Origin: Spirochaetales bacterium
GTDB taxonomy: Bacteria; Spirochaetota; Spirochaetia; Treponematales; Treponemataceae
DNA: 64,000 bases
NCBI GenBank assembly: GCA_003252395.1
Contig: QKEL01000009.1
Location: 496,001-560,000, forward strand
Reading direction: 5' to 3'
The notes below the pieces were generated by a model. That model saw nothing but the letters and a program-made list of their open reading frames with translations. It made no database searches and was not told where the DNA came from. This document shows positions 9,029 to 18,121 of this stretch, piece by piece. Positions within the stretch are counted from its first letter, which is position 1. Each line of letters starts with the position of its first letter. Made by a program: the position numbers and the translations under genes.

Positions 9029-10300
9029 TCAGATCACGGTTCCGTCGGGAACGACGGCGTTTTTCGTGATAACGTAAATGCCGTCGACCACGTGGTACCA
9101 CCCGTAGTCGCCGTCTTCGGGTATGCGTCCCATGCCGATGGAAACGTCGTTTCCGATACGGGCGTTTTTATCGATAATCGCCCTTCGTATGACGCAGCGT
9201 TGGCCGATGCCTATGGGCGGAATGCCCTTGCCCGCGTTTTCGCGCCGTTCGCTTTCCGTTTCATAGGTATCCGCGCCCATGCAAATCACGCCCTCGAGAT
9301 ACGCGCCCGACTCTATGGTGGAACGTATCCCGATCACGGAGCGCTTAATGGTCGCGTTAGTGATGACGCACCCCTCGCTGGTGTTTACCTGGTCGAGCGA
9401 CGCTTGGTTGATCTTGGAGGAGGGAAGATTCCGGTTATGCGTGTATATGGGCCGCCCCTCGTCGTAGAAGTTGAACTTCGGCTTGATGCTCGTCAGGTCC
9501 AGGGTCGCCTCATAGAAGCTCCGTATGGTACCGATGTCTTCCCAATAGCCGTCGTACACGTAGGCGGCAACGTTGAACCGGGAAATGGCCTCTGGAATGA
9601 CTTCCTTCCCGAAGTCGGTAAGGGTATTGTTGAGCGACTCCTCCATGGCCTTGGCGCTGAAAATGTAGATGCCCATGGACGCGAGATAGTCCTTGCCGTT
9701 AACGGCCGCGGGAGTGCGGGTTTCGTCGGGAATGAGCCATTCGTCGATGTTTTTGGTCGGGCCCGGCTTTTCCATGAATTCCGTAATTCGTCCGCTTTTA
9801 TCCGTCTTCATGATGCCGAGACCGGAAGCGTCGGCCCTCGTAACGGGCGTGCACGCAATCGTTATTTCCGCCCCCGATTCCTCGTGCATGCGAAGGTATT
9901 CGGCGAGGTCCATGCGATACAGCTGGTCGCCGGACAGTATGATGTAATGCGTCGGCTTTTGGGTCTTGAAATGGAGAAAGTTCTTGCGTACGGCGTCGGC
10001 CGTTCCCTCATACCAGCCGGAGTGCTCGAAGGTTTGCTCCGCCGCGAGTATCTCGACGTAGCCGCCCGAGAATGCGTCGAAATTATACGCCCGGGCGATA
10101 TGGAGATGGAGCGAAGCGGAGTTGAACTGGGTCAGGATATAAATCTGATTGAAACCCGAATTGATACAGTTCGAGATCGGGATATCGACGATACGGTGTT
10201 TCCCCCCGAAAGGGACTGCGGGTTTGGAACGTTCTTTGGTGAGCGGATAAAGGCGCGTGCCCTTTCCGCCTCCGAGGATGATTGAAAGTACCCTAGACAC
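9029..10300 (-). CDS. glgC: Glucose-1-phosphate adenylyltransferase GlgC
   Basis: A 423-residue ADP-glucose pyrophosphorylase. The N-terminal nucleotidyltransferase begins ILGGGKGTRLYPLTKERSKPAVPFGGK, containing both the triphosphate loop and the activator-site lysine region. A C-terminal left-handed beta-helix follows. The enzyme makes ADP-glucose, the committed step of glycogen synthesis. The GTG start (10298-10300) is supported by an AAGGAG ribosome-binding site about nine bases upstream. It is monocistronic and divergent from the helicase operon. Confidence 0.95.
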   Translation of the reverse strand: MSRVLSIILGGGKGTRLYPLTKERSKPAVPFGGKHRIVDIPISNCINSGFNQIYILTQFNSASLHLHIARAYNFDAFSGGYVEILAAEQTFEHSGWYEGTADAVRKNFLHFKTQKPTHYIILSGDQLYRMDLAEYLRMHEESGAEITIACTPVTRADASGLGIMKTDKSGRITEFMEKPGPTKNIDEWLIPDETRTPAAVNGKDYLASMGIYIFSAKAMEESLNNTLTDFGKEVIPEAISRFNVAAYVYDGYWEDIGTIRSFYEATLDLTSIKPKFNFYDEGRPIYTHNRNLPSSKINQASLDQVNTSEGCVITNATIKRSVIGIRSTIESGAYLEGVICMGADTYETESERRENAGKGIPPIGIGQRCVIRRAIIDKNARIGNDVSIGMGRIPEDGDYGWYHVVDGIYVITKNAVVPDGTVI

Positions 10301-10371
10301 GGTGTGAACTCCTTGCGACTTCGCATTTCTTGAGAATGCCGGAAGACGAAATAATGGTGTGATTACCCTGA

Positions 10372-10377
10372 AGTATA
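10372..10377 (-). promoter_or_regulatory. Probable -10 box for glgC
   Basis: On the minus strand TATACT occupies 10377-10372, about 72 bases before the glgC GTG. No convincing -35 hexamer is seen at 16-18 bases, so the assignment is tentative. Confidence 0.4.
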
Positions 10378-10450
10378 AACTGCCCCTTGAACATCTTCCA
10401 CAGAAAAAATAAAGTTAAACCGGTTTACGGATTTCATTTTTCCGACCCTG

Positions 10451-10459
10451 TGATATACT
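10451..10459 (+). promoter_or_regulatory. Extended -10 promoter of the mrfA operon, implying a leaderless mRNA
   Basis: TGATATACT is an extended -10 element (TG-n-TATACT) that ends six bases before the ATG at 10466. Transcription would normally start 6-7 bases after the -10, which is at the ATG itself. There is no Shine-Dalgarno sequence between them. The identical nonamer precedes hexokinase at 20304-20312. Confidence 0.65.
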
Positions 10460-10465
10460 GCCGCC

Positions 10466-12805
10466 ATGGACCAGGCTGAGCGATTGCAAACCATACTTGA
10501 CGATCCTTCGTTCGCGCCCTTTATCGCCGACGTGAAGGTGTTTACTCCCAAACCGGGGAACTACGCGGAGTTCCCCCGGGACCTCGACGAGCGGCTCCTC
10601 GCGGCGTGCAGGGACCGCGGCATGGATAGGCTTTATTCCCATCAGGCCGAAAGCTATGCCGCGGCGCGCTCGGGCAAAAACACGGTGGTCGTGACGCCCA
10701 CCGCCTCGGGAAAAACCCTGTGCTACAACCTGCCGGTCATGCAGACCCTTTTGGAAGACCCCGACGGGAGGGCCCTCTATCTCTTTCCGACCAAGGCGCT
10801 CAGCCAGGATCAACAGAGCGAGATAAACGGAATGGTGGGCGAGGGGGAACGTTCCGGGCGAATACCGCTCAAGGTCGGCGTTTACGACGGGGATACGCCC
10901 CAGTCGGTGCGCTCCGAGGCCCGCGACAAGGGGCGCATCATCATCTCGAACCCCGACATGCTCCACGCGGGAATCCTTCCGAACCATACGAAATGGGTCC
11001 GCTTCTTTTCGAAACTCCGTTTCGTCGTTATCGACGAAATGCACACCTATCGCGGGGTATTCGGCAGCCACGTGGCGAACCTCATACGGCGTATCAAAAG
11101 GATTGCCCGTTTTTACGGTTCGGATCCCGTGTTCATCCTCTGTTCCGCCACCATCGGCAACCCGAAGGAATTGGCTGAGCGTCTTATCGGAAGCGAGGCC
11201 GTCCTCATTGAACGCAGCGGCGCACCCTCCGGAAAGAAAACCGTGGTGCTTTACAACCCCCCGCTGGTGGATTCGGTTCAGGGAATCAGGCGCAGCGTCA
11301 TGAACGAGAGCCAACGATGGGCCCTGGCCTTTTTGAAGGGAGGGGTGAAAACCATACTCTTCGCGCATTCCCGGGTGAGAACCGAAGTCATAGCCTCATA
11401 CGTGAACGACTCCCTGCGAAATATGTATAACGACAATCACGGGATAACGGTGGTTCCCTACCGGGGCGGCCTTTTGCCCAACGAGCGCCGAAAGATCGAA
11501 AAGGGCCTCAGGGAAGGCGATATACAGGGGGTGGTCTCGACGAACGCACTGGAATTGGGCATCGATATCGGCGGCCTCGACGCCTCCGTGGTCGCCGGCT
11601 TTCCCGGTTCTTTCGCCTCGTTCTGGCAACAGGCGGGCCGCGCCGGAAGAAGGCAAACCGAATCGGTAGCCGTCTTCATCGCCTCGGCCTCGCCCCTGGA
11701 CCAGTTTATCATTTCCCACCCCGATTATTTTTTCGACCGTCCCCAGGAAACCGCGCAAATCGACCCGGATAACCCGTTCGTTTTGACCGACCACATAAAA
11801 TGCGCCGCCTTCGAGCTTCCCTTCACGGATCAGGGCCTGCCTTCCGACCCCTTCCCCGAGGAGGGCACCGCCGAAATCCTCGAATGGCTGCAGGAAGACG
11901 GCATCCTTCGCCATACCGCCGGGCGCTGGCATTGGTCGGATCGTGCCTATCCCGCGGAGGCGGTTAGCCTTCGCTCCGCCACCGTCGACAACGTCGTGAT
12001 CGTGGACGTTACCAAGGGAAAGAACGAGGTAATCGGCGAGATGGACCGGCCCTCCGCGAAGGAACTCATTTTCCCCAACGCGATCTACATCCACCTCGGC
12101 AAGCAATTCGTGGTGAAAACCCTGGACATACCGAACCGAAGGGCGGAAGTCGAGGAAACGGAATCGAACTATTTCACCGACGCGGTCGTAAAAACCGACA
12201 TACAGGTGCTCTCCGAGGACGAGCGGAGCGAGGGTATCGCGCCGGGAACGACCCTCGTGGTGGGCGATCTTTTAGTGCGGACCCAAGTGTCCAAATTCAA
12301 GAAGCTCAGGTTTCATACGCACGAAAACCTCGGATTCGGCGAGATTGCCCTCGACGCCGAGGAACGCGAAACCCGCGGCCTTATCCTGCTCTTGGACGGA
12401 ATCGAACGGCGCGGCAACAAAGACGCGGCAGACCTTTTGGAAGAATTGGACGAGGCAGCCCAGGCAGAAACCCTTGGCGGAATCGCCTCGATAATTCGGT
12501 CCGTCGCTCCCTTTTTTCTCCTGTGCGACCGCCGGGACATCGGCGTGGCGCCCCGCGTACGGGATCTCCATTTTGGCTGTCCGGCCCTCTACGTGTACGA
12601 TTCGGCTCCCGGGGGTACGGGCCTTTCCGAGGCTCTGGCCGCGCGGATTCACGACGTGTTCGCGGCGGCGGCCGGTCGGGTAGGGGCCTGCGAATGCGAG
12701 TGTGGATGCCCCTCCTGCATCGGCGTAAGCGCCACCGGAAAGATCGTGAAGGATACCGCGCGACTAGTCATGACGGCCCTCTCCGAGCGAACGGAGACGC
12801 CGTGA
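10466..12805 (+). CDS. mrfA: MrfA/YprA-like DEAD-box DNA repair helicase
   Basis: A 779-residue SF2 helicase with Walker A TPTASGKT (77-84), DEMH box (189-192), CSAT motif III and a C-terminal domain carrying the cysteine cluster CECECGCPSC (about 742-751), as in the MrfA/YprA family with its DUF1998 zinc region. MrfA in Bacillus is a 3'-5' helicase acting in mitomycin C lesion repair. The next gene encodes the DEDD exonuclease partner, as in the Bacillus mrfAB pair. The start is set by the family's conserved N-terminal PxxYxxFP...LYxHQ region and by the promoter immediately upstream. Confidence 0.9.
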   Translation: MDQAERLQTILDDPSFAPFIADVKVFTPKPGNYAEFPRDLDERLLAACRDRGMDRLYSHQAESYAAARSGKNTVVVTPTASGKTLCYNLPVMQTLLEDPDGRALYLFPTKALSQDQQSEINGMVGEGERSGRIPLKVGVYDGDTPQSVRSEARDKGRIIISNPDMLHAGILPNHTKWVRFFSKLRFVVIDEMHTYRGVFGSHVANLIRRIKRIARFYGSDPVFILCSATIGNPKELAERLIGSEAVLIERSGAPSGKKTVVLYNPPLVDSVQGIRRSVMNESQRWALAFLKGGVKTILFAHSRVRTEVIASYVNDSLRNMYNDNHGITVVPYRGGLLPNERRKIEKGLREGDIQGVVSTNALELGIDIGGLDASVVAGFPGSFASFWQQAGRAGRRQTESVAVFIASASPLDQFIISHPDYFFDRPQETAQIDPDNPFVLTDHIKCAAFELPFTDQGLPSDPFPEEGTAEILEWLQEDGILRHTAGRWHWSDRAYPAEAVSLRSATVDNVVIVDVTKGKNEVIGEMDRPSAKELIFPNAIYIHLGKQFVVKTLDIPNRRAEVEETESNYFTDAVVKTDIQVLSEDERSEGIAPGTTLVVGDLLVRTQVSKFKKLRFHTHENLGFGEIALDAEERETRGLILLLDGIERRGNKDAADLLEELDEAAQAETLGGIASIIRSVAPFFLLCDRRDIGVAPRVRDLHFGCPALYVYDSAPGGTGLSEALAARIHDVFAAAAGRVGACECECGCPSCIGVSATGKIVKDTARLVMTALSERTETP

Positions 12806-13902
12806 GGTCGGGAAAGCTCTCTTCACGCCTATCGCGCATTCGGGAGAACCAAAAAGCGAACGATTCCCCGCCGAGCGAGGCCCGCGGCCCGGCCATGGGC
12901 GAACGCGCCGCGGTTAGGGCGGAAATCGATTCCGTGGAGGGCGCCGGGACCGCCCTCCCGGGATGGCGGCAGACGGCCGAGAACCTATTCGAGCGAACCC
13001 TTCTTTCCCCGGCAACGAATTGCCGCGCGGAGCTCTCTCCGCGCTTTCCCCTTCTTTTTCCCCGCGAGCGCGAAGCCCTCTCCCGATTGGGTTCCTTCTC
13101 CGGCTGGAAAGGCCGCCTCGTCTTTTTTGACCTGGAGACAACGGGCCTATCCCACGGCGCGGGAACGGTCGCCTTTATGGCCGCGGTGGGCAGGATGGAG
13201 GAACCGGGCCAATTCGCGGTTACCCAGCTATTGATCGACGACTATCCCGGCGAGCCCGCCTTCCTCTCCCGGTTCTCGGAACTCGTCGGGGAATCCCCCG
13301 TGTTGGCGTCCTTCAACGGGAAGGGCTTTGACGCGCAGATCCTGCAGACCCGCTTTCTCATGAACGCCATGAGACCGGGTTTTCTGTCCTCGGTCCACCT
13401 AGACCTCCTCTATCCCGCCCGAAGGCTTTGGAAACGAGAGTTGGGAAACTGCCGGCTCGGAACCCTTGAGGCGGAAATTTTCAACGCTCCCCGCGTGGAC
13501 GACCTTCCCGGCAGCGAGGCTCCCGACGCCTGGTTCGAATACCTTCGCGGCGGATCCCCGGAAAGGCTTCTCGCGGTGGGCGAGCATAATCTCGAAGACG
13601 TGAAAACCCTCTGTACCCTCCTTTTCGAGCTCGATTCGAGGATCGATTCGGGCGAGGGCAGGGCGGCCCTCATCGTGGCGCTTGAGATGCGCTCGCGGAG
13701 GGACTATGAGGGCGCGCGGGCCTTTCTTGAACCCCTCGCGCGTGCGGGCGACCCCATCGCCGCAAGGCTCCTCGCCATCGACGCGGAACACCGCCTGGAC
13801 CGTTTGGACATGGCGCTCGACCTGGCTACGGGCCTCGGGGACGAAAAGCGGGCCGCGCGGATTAAGGAGAAGATCGCGCGCCGGGAGGATCCCCTCTTTT
13901 GA
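12802..13902 (+). CDS. mrfB: MrfB/YprB-like DEDD exonuclease
   Basis: A 366-residue ribonuclease-H-like 3'-5' exonuclease. Acidic motif I FFDLETTG is at about residues 108-115, the middle aspartate is in FNGKGFDAQIL, and motif III is EHNLEDVKTL. A helical, TPR-like C-terminus follows. In Bacillus the homologue acts with the MrfA helicase on mitomycin adducts. The GTG start at 12802 overlaps the helicase stop by four bases; the open frame upstream of it is a shadow of mrfA. Confidence 0.87.
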   Translation: MRSGKLSSRLSRIRENQKANDSPPSEARGPAMGERAAVRAEIDSVEGAGTALPGWRQTAENLFERTLLSPATNCRAELSPRFPLLFPREREALSRLGSFSGWKGRLVFFDLETTGLSHGAGTVAFMAAVGRMEEPGQFAVTQLLIDDYPGEPAFLSRFSELVGESPVLASFNGKGFDAQILQTRFLMNAMRPGFLSSVHLDLLYPARRLWKRELGNCRLGTLEAEIFNAPRVDDLPGSEAPDAWFEYLRGGSPERLLAVGEHNLEDVKTLCTLLFELDSRIDSGEGRAALIVALEMRSRRDYEGARAFLEPLARAGDPIAARLLAIDAEHRLDRLDMALDLATGLGDEKRAARIKEKIARREDPLF

Positions 13903-16262
13903 GCGCGAACGCCCTTCCGATAATCCCCTATCTCGATTCAATCGTGGGCGATACCCTCTCGTCGCCTTCCCGCTCCCTGGTGCTTACCGCGGAGACGGGC
14001 GCCGGAAAATCGACCGCCGTGCCGCAGGCCTTCCTGGGGCGCGTCCCGGGGAAGATACTCGTTTTGGAACCCCGGAGGGTGGCGGCCGCCGCGGTAGCCT
14101 CCCGCATTGCGGAATTGTTGGGCTGCGAAATCGGCGAGACGGTCGGTTGGCGCATGCGTCTCGACACTCGAGCGTCGGCCGCGACGCGGATCGAGATTAT
14201 CACCGAGGCGATACTCACCAGGATGCTGCAGTCGGACCCCGGCCTCGCCGGCGTTTCGGTAGTGATACTCGACGAGTTCCACGAGCGTTCCGTTCATTCG
14301 GATTTGGGCCTCGCGCTCCTCAACGACGTGATGTCCCTCAGGGACGATCTCTATCTCCTGGTCATGTCCGCGACCATCGATTCCGAGCGGCTTTCCTCTT
14401 TCCTTTCCGCCCCCGCCATACGCGTTCCCGGTAGGACCTTTCCCGTCGACATACGCTACCGACCGGTACCGCCTTCCCGGGACGGGCGGCAAGTCCGAAT
14501 CGAGGCGGCCGTGGCGCAGGCGATAATTGACGCGCTCAACGATACCGGCTTATCGGGCGACGTGCTCGCGTTCTTGCCGGGCATCGCCGAGTTGCGCCGC
14601 TGCGCCGAGCGCCTTACCGGAATCGACGCGGACGTTTTTATCCTTCACAGTTCCGTTCCGCTTTCGGAACAGCGTGCCGTGCTCTCGGGCGGGAGTGGGA
14701 GGGGCGGGGCGCAGGTCAGGAGGCGGGTGATCCTTTCTTCCTCCATCGCGGAAACCAGCGTTACCGTGCCCGGCGTATCCATAGTGGTGGATTCCGGCCT
14801 TTCCCGAACCGGCCGGCTCGACGTGCCCACGGGCATGTACCGCCTGGTCACGGGACTCGAAAGCGAATTTTCGGCCGCGCAACGGGCCGGCCGCGCGGGG
14901 CGCACGGGGCCGGGAACCTGCATTCGGCTGTGGGCCCCCAACGATCCGCGGATCGCGAACCCTCCTCCCGAAATTCTCGTGTCCGACCTGGACGCGGTCG
15001 TGCTCGAGTGCGCCCTGTGGGGCGTGACCGAAAGCGACGGGCTCCGCTGGCTGGACCCTCCCAAGAGGGAATCGTGGGCCGCCGCCCGCGAGCTGCTGAA
15101 CGCCATGGGCGCCCTAGACGGCGAGGGAAAAATCACGGCAAAAGGGAAGCATATCCTCCGGCTCGGTCTTCACCCGCGCCTTGCCGCGGTCGCCCTGGCA
15201 GGGAGCGTTTCCCTCGCGGTGAAATATTCGGGGACCGACCCCGCGTCGTACGAGGGAAAACGGCTCGCCGACGACCTAACCAGGAAGATCGGCAAAGAAA
15301 CGATCCGCTCGGCGAGTCAGTCTTCTCCTGACACCGTCGCCGCCCCATCCCCCTTGCTCGCCGGCTTTCCCGACCGCCTCGCGCGCCATGCCGGGGAAGG
15401 GCGCTACCGGTTCCCCTCGGGCCGGATCGCGGCGCTGCCCCCGGACGAATTGCGCGCGACCAACGCGTTTCCCGAATGGATAGTCGCCCCCGAAACCGAT
15501 CCGGGAGAGCGGGAAGGGCGTATCAGAACCTGGGAACCCCTCAATACGGACAAAACCCTGCAATGGCTCAACCAACGTTTATCCGTGCGGGTTTCGGTAT
15601 CGTTCGCCGGCGGCGAGTGGAAAAGCGGGGGCAGGGTCGAGAAACGGGAAACGGGAAGCTACGGTAAAATCGAGGTGTATTCACGTCGGCTCGAAAGCGG
15701 CGGAGACGACGTTTCGAAGGCGGTTTGCGAAGCCATACGGACGGCAGGGCTCGACGCGTTGCCCTGGGGCGCGGAAGCGGCAGCCTACCTCAATCGGGCC
15801 CGTTTCGCGAATCCCGAACGGTTCGCCTCGGAAGCGCTGTTGGCTACCCTCGAGGAATGGCTCGCGCCCTTCGTGAGCCCGAACGGGCGCCTTACCGAGG
15901 ACGCGCTACTCGAGGCGCTCCGGTTCGCGGCCCCGTCCCGCGAAATCGACCGCGACGCGCCGGCGAAAATCAGGTTGCAAAACGGCCTTGAGCGAAAGCT
16001 TGCGTACGAGCCCCTCGATCCCGGAAAGCCCCCCGAGCCCGTCCTGGATATTCGCGTGCAGGAACTGTTCGGTTGTCCCGAAAGCCCGCGAATTCGGGGC
16101 GTTCCCGTGCTTCTCCGGCTCCTTTCGCCGGCCCGGCGACCGCTCCAGGTAACCCGGGACCTTGCGGGTTTCTGGAAAAATACCTGGCCCGAAGTCAGGA
16201 AGGAAATGCGCGGCAGGTACCCGAAGCATAAATGGCCGGAGGATCCCTTCTCCCTCACCTAG
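13899..16262 (+). CDS. hrpB: HrpB-type DEAH-box ATP-dependent helicase
   Basis: A 787-residue DExH helicase of the HrpB family: GAGKST Walker A near residue 34, DEFHER box near 124, helicase core, ratchet/HA2-like region and the HrpB C-terminal domain ending near RGRYPKHKWPEDP. The TTG start overlaps the exonuclease stop by four bases (TTGA). HrpB's substrate is poorly known. Its 3' end overlaps the convergent pabBC stop by eight bases. Confidence 0.92.
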   Translation: MSANALPIIPYLDSIVGDTLSSPSRSLVLTAETGAGKSTAVPQAFLGRVPGKILVLEPRRVAAAAVASRIAELLGCEIGETVGWRMRLDTRASAATRIEIITEAILTRMLQSDPGLAGVSVVILDEFHERSVHSDLGLALLNDVMSLRDDLYLLVMSATIDSERLSSFLSAPAIRVPGRTFPVDIRYRPVPPSRDGRQVRIEAAVAQAIIDALNDTGLSGDVLAFLPGIAELRRCAERLTGIDADVFILHSSVPLSEQRAVLSGGSGRGGAQVRRRVILSSSIAETSVTVPGVSIVVDSGLSRTGRLDVPTGMYRLVTGLESEFSAAQRAGRAGRTGPGTCIRLWAPNDPRIANPPPEILVSDLDAVVLECALWGVTESDGLRWLDPPKRESWAAARELLNAMGALDGEGKITAKGKHILRLGLHPRLAAVALAGSVSLAVKYSGTDPASYEGKRLADDLTRKIGKETIRSASQSSPDTVAAPSPLLAGFPDRLARHAGEGRYRFPSGRIAALPPDELRATNAFPEWIVAPETDPGEREGRIRTWEPLNTDKTLQWLNQRLSVRVSVSFAGGEWKSGGRVEKRETGSYGKIEVYSRRLESGGDDVSKAVCEAIRTAGLDALPWGAEAAAYLNRARFANPERFASEALLATLEEWLAPFVSPNGRLTEDALLEALRFAAPSREIDRDAPAKIRLQNGLERKLAYEPLDPGKPPEPVLDIRVQELFGCPESPRIRGVPVLLRLLSPARRPLQVTRDLAGFWKNTWPEVRKEMRGRYPKHKWPEDPFSLT

Positions 16263-18045
16263 AGACGTCGATCCTTCTGCATTCGACGGAACCCCTGACG
16301 GAATTGATCATGAATAGTTTCTCCGCCGACCGGTAATCTTCCTCGTAGAGGACGCGCTCGCGCAAACGGCCCCGGTCGATCATTTCGGCCCTCATGGTCC
16401 CGCTCAGGGCCCCGCAGGACAAGGGAGGCGTATAGAGCCCTCCGTCAAGAAGAACGGCGATGTTGCCGCGGGTCGTTTCGGTAAGTTCCCCCCGTTCGTT
16501 CATGAGTATCAAGTCGGCGCTGCCTGGTCGCGCGGCCAACGCCTCTTCGATAAAGTACCTGCGGGAGGTTTTATGGCCCGTGAAGGGGTCGTCAGATCGT
16601 GTCGCGTTACGCGCGAGCGCGACGGTATAGTCAGCCGGTAGCGGGGGAACGCCCTCGACCGCTATTTCGCAATCGGTTCCCGGGCCGTCTTCCGGGCGAA
16701 CCGTTACGCGAACCTTGTATCGCCCCTTCTGTAGGTCATCGGCAACGCCTTTGAGCCGGGCGGAAAGCTCCCCCATAAAAACGTCGACGTCGTACCCGTC
16801 ACGGTTTGGTCCCAGACGGTCGAGACCGAAAAAGCGGATCGCGCGCGCGAGCCGTTCCAGATGTCGCCCCAGTAGATAAACGACTCCTTCCTCGAGGAGC
16901 AGGCTTTCGAACACGTAAAAACCCGGCTCCTCGCGCAGCGCCGCGGCCTTAACCAGGGTTTCCTCGAATTCCCCGTCCCGTTTTGACTCCCAGACAATCC
17001 CCCCGCCGACCCCGTACCGAACGATGCGCGATTTTTCGGCGAACAGGGCCGTGCGGATCGCCACCGAAAACCGCGCGAACCCGTCGGGTTGGATATATCC
17101 GAGGGTACCGGTATAGATGCCGCGTGGCTTCGTTTCCAACTCCGCGATTATGTCCATGCTGCGCCTTTTCGGCGCGCCGGTAATCGAGGCGCAGGGGAAC
17201 AGGGCGCCGAAGATTTCCGATAGCCCCGCGTTCGTCTTCGCCTCGACGGTCGAAGTCATCTGGATGACGGTCGGGTAGGCTTCCGTTTGAAAGAGCGACG
17301 GAACGGTAACGGAGCCGGGAATCGCGATCCTGCCCGCGTCGTTTCGCGCCATGTCTACGATCATGAGGTTTTCGGCCCTGTTTTTGGGGTCGTTGCGCAA
17401 GAACTCGGAGAGCTCCCTTTCCCTTCCTTCTTCGTTTCGAACCGTACCCTTCATGGGTTTCAGTATCAGGGTCTGAGGGGCCGCTCCCGCCTGGCGCTCG
17501 AAGAAAAGTTCCGGCGATAGGGAACAAATCGCGTACCCATCCCATTCCAAATACGCCGGATACCCCCGGGGATTCCCGCGTACCCGTTCCGCGAACCAGC
17601 CGTAAGGATCGCCCGAATAACGGGCTTCAAGTAGGTACGAAAGATTAACCTGATAGGAATCGCCCGCGCCGAGGCATTCACGTACCCGATCGAACGAACG
17701 ATCGTAGAACGCCCGCGATATCGTCGGAGCGAAGGGGGATACCCGGCAGGGAAGGGGATCGCCTTGAACGGGTAGGTCAACGAGCCGCCTTGAGTCGCGA
17801 AAGAGGCCGAAACAGGCGAGGGGCAGCCCCGGCTGTGGCGTCCGCGCGCGCAGCGAAGGATCGAACGCGGGGGCCGACTCATAGGAGAGAAAACCGGCCG
17901 CGAATAGCCCCTCTTCCCGAACGCGCCTTTCGATTTCCGGAACGAGTCCCGCCGCGTCTTTCGCGCATCGCGCCTCGACGATACGCTCCGGGTTCTCAAA
18001 AAGCGTCCAGCTCATTCCGTTCGGATCATAAAAAAGGGCTCTCAT
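16255..18045 (-). CDS. pabBC: Aminodeoxychorismate synthase component I fused to aminodeoxychorismate lyase (PabB-PabC)
   Basis: A two-domain protein of 596 residues from the ATG at 18045. The N-terminal chorismate-utilising half contains the TGAPKRRSMDII and YTGTLGYI motifs of PabB. The last third is a branched-chain-aminotransferase-like PabC with ELTETTRGNIAVL. The fusion would carry chorismate to p-aminobenzoate, given ammonia from a PabA/TrpG glutaminase not present here. A TTG 15 bases upstream is in frame but overlaps the -10 box, so the ATG is preferred. FolC, further right, is another folate gene. Confidence 0.9.
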   Translation of the reverse strand: MRALFYDPNGMSWTLFENPERIVEARCAKDAAGLVPEIERRVREEGLFAAGFLSYESAPAFDPSLRARTPQPGLPLACFGLFRDSRRLVDLPVQGDPLPCRVSPFAPTISRAFYDRSFDRVRECLGAGDSYQVNLSYLLEARYSGDPYGWFAERVRGNPRGYPAYLEWDGYAICSLSPELFFERQAGAAPQTLILKPMKGTVRNEEGRERELSEFLRNDPKNRAENLMIVDMARNDAGRIAIPGSVTVPSLFQTEAYPTVIQMTSTVEAKTNAGLSEIFGALFPCASITGAPKRRSMDIIAELETKPRGIYTGTLGYIQPDGFARFSVAIRTALFAEKSRIVRYGVGGGIVWESKRDGEFEETLVKAAALREEPGFYVFESLLLEEGVVYLLGRHLERLARAIRFFGLDRLGPNRDGYDVDVFMGELSARLKGVADDLQKGRYKVRVTVRPEDGPGTDCEIAVEGVPPLPADYTVALARNATRSDDPFTGHKTSRRYFIEEALAARPGSADLILMNERGELTETTRGNIAVLLDGGLYTPPLSCGALSGTMRAEMIDRGRLRERVLYEEDYRSAEKLFMINSVRGSVECRRIDVSR

Positions 18046-18051
18046 CCGCCC

Positions 18052-18057
18052 ACTATA
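18052..18057 (-). promoter_or_regulatory. -10 box of pabBC, six bases before the ATG
   Basis: On the minus strand TATAGT (18057-18052) is followed by GGGCGG and then the ATG at 18045. This repeats the -10/N6/ATG spacing seen at mrfA, folC and murC and predicts a leaderless transcript. A good -35 is not visible. Confidence 0.5.
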
Positions 18058-18072
18058 CAAAAAACAAAAGTC

Positions 18073-18100
18073 TAATTACCACCCCTTCAAGAGCCGATAA
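18073..18100 (+). promoter_or_regulatory. Sigma-28 (FliA)-type promoter of the flagellar rod operon
   Basis: GCCGATAA at 18093-18100 is a perfect match to the FliA -10 consensus. TAATTACC at 18073-18080, twelve bases upstream, is an acceptable -35. Transcription would start near 18107, just before the AGAGGAG ribosome-binding site of the flgF-like gene. It overlaps the divergent pabBC promoter region. Confidence 0.75.
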
Positions 18101-18121
18101 ACAATGCAAGAGGAGTGAATC

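Noticed and set aside
9092-10285. Long plus-strand open frame opposite glgC (about 397 codons)
   Set aside because: Shadow of glgC; no family resemblance and incompatible with the GlgC domain pattern on the other strand.
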